Part shown: piece after piece, positions 5,541 to 6,080 of the stretch
How positions within the stretch are numbered: the first letter of the stretch is position 1
Layout of the letters: each line of letters starts with the position of its first letter
Assembly (NCBI GenBank): GCA_937899935.1
Contig: CALCOW010000367.1
Coordinates: 1 to 6,080 of the forward strand
Direction of reading: 5' to 3'
DNA length: 6,080 bases
Origin: an uncultured Phycisphaerae bacterium
GTDB taxonomy: Bacteria; Planctomycetota; Phycisphaerae; Phycisphaerales; SM1A02
The notes under the pieces: generated by a model
The model's input: the letters and a program-made list of their open reading frames with translations, nothing else
Databases searched by the model: none
What the model was told of the DNA's origin: nothing
Translations under genes and position numbers: made by a program

Positions 5541-6080
5541 ATGACCGGTGATATGACTCAGACCAGCACTACGCAGCGCGATCAGCGTGTCGATTCACAG
5601 CGAGCAGATCAGTTTCTTCTGCTCTCTGGAATCGTGGTTTTATTGGTTTTGTACATCTGGGTCTTTTGGGACTTCTTCTTTCGTCAGGTTGAGTTCGCAG
5701 TTAAGCAGCAGGCAGACTGGGGGCACACGCTGGTCATTCCGCTGATTGCTGGATACTTCGTCTATCTGGCCAGAGATAAAATTCTTGCTCAACCGCTCCG
5801 TCGGGCCTGGCTGGGTCTGTTACTGATCATCGCAGGAGTACTCTGGTATGGGCTCTGTACCTTCACTGGTGATAGCCTGTCTTGGCTGCGTCACCATAAT
5901 CTGATGGGGTTCGGTGTTGGTGTCTCTACGCTCGGATTAGTGCTCCTCTTCTGCGGCTATCGAGGGCTCATTTGGCTGTGGTTCCCACTCCTGTTCTTGT
6001 TTGTATTCGGACAGACAATTTCAGATCGATTTCTGAGCATTATTACTTTTCGCATGCAAGATATTGCTGCCCGAGGCGCT
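5541..6080 (+). CDS. Exosortase (EpsH family), N-terminal part (runs off right edge)
   Basis: Exosortases are multi-pass inner-membrane transpeptidase-like enzymes that recognise and process PEP-CTERM C-terminal tags on secreted surface proteins, usually in exopolysaccharide producers. From ATG 5541 the frame stays open for 180 codons to the window edge. Hydrophobic segments lie at about 25-47, 62-77, 89-106, 121-138 and 143-157. Residues 58-80 (ADWGHTLVIPLIAGYFVYLA and following) fit the conserved first-loop motif of the family (a His before an L-V-P-L stretch and a charged Arg/Lys end). The last residues, SIITFRMQDIAARGA, fit the segment just before the family's catalytic Cys motif (ACSG), so the catalytic Cys, Arg and His are expected just beyond the window and cannot be checked. 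The ATG has a weak AGAAGAG-like site close upstream; an in-frame ATG at 5553 is an alternative. Its neighbour is the polysaccharide export gene. Confidence 0.85.
   Translation, partial: MTGDMTQTSTTQRDQRVDSQRADQFLLLSGIVVLLVLYIWVFWDFFFRQVEFAVKQQADWGHTLVIPLIAGYFVYLARDKILAQPLRRAWLGLLLIIAGVLWYGLCTFTGDSLSWLRHHNLMGFGVGVSTLGLVLLFCGYRGLIWLWFPLLFLFVFGQTISDRFLSIITFRMQDIAARGA

Overview
The window looks like chromosomal DNA from a Gram-negative-type bacterium that makes exopolysaccharide and carries a PEP-CTERM/exosortase surface-sorting system. Planctomycetota or a related lineage is my best guess, from the exosortase beside a Wza-like export protein, the mostly weak ribosome-binding sites and the long structured intergenic region. 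This is inference, since no rRNA or other phylogenetic marker is present.

Layout, left to right. (1) The 5' part of a sigma-70 family factor, on the minus strand, runs off the left edge; regions 1.2 and most of 2 are visible. (2) About 460 bp (318-779) shows no credible gene but is unusually rich in perfect inverted repeats. These include a 15-bp hairpin 42 bp upstream of the sigma start codon and a nested fold at 610-755 with a 6S-RNA-like architecture. (3) A small PilZ-domain protein lies on the minus strand with both c-di-GMP-binding motifs intact. (4) Divergent from it is a monomeric sarcosine oxidase/N-methyltryptophan oxidase family flavoenzyme. (5) lipA (lipoyl synthase) lies on the minus strand, and its 3' end overlaps the oxidase gene by 11 bp. 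(6) Across a 241-bp divergent gap is a Wza/EpsE-like polysaccharide export protein with two SLBB-type segments separated by a long acidic, Asn/Ser-rich linker. (7) A 262-bp gap holds a Rho-independent-type terminator and short repeats. (8) The N-terminal 180 residues of an exosortase (EpsH family) run off the right edge just before the expected catalytic Cys motif.

Functionally, the right side (3746-6080) is the beginning of an EPS/exosortase locus: the export protein would pass polysaccharide across the outer membrane and the exosortase would process PEP-CTERM-tagged surface proteins. The oxidase and lipA are metabolic genes with no evident link to it. The PilZ protein and the sigma factor are regulatory, and a c-di-GMP link between the PilZ protein and the EPS locus is possible but not shown by the sequence. 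The most unusual material is the structured non-coding block at 318-779, followed by the terminator/repeat arrangement between the export gene and the exosortase gene.
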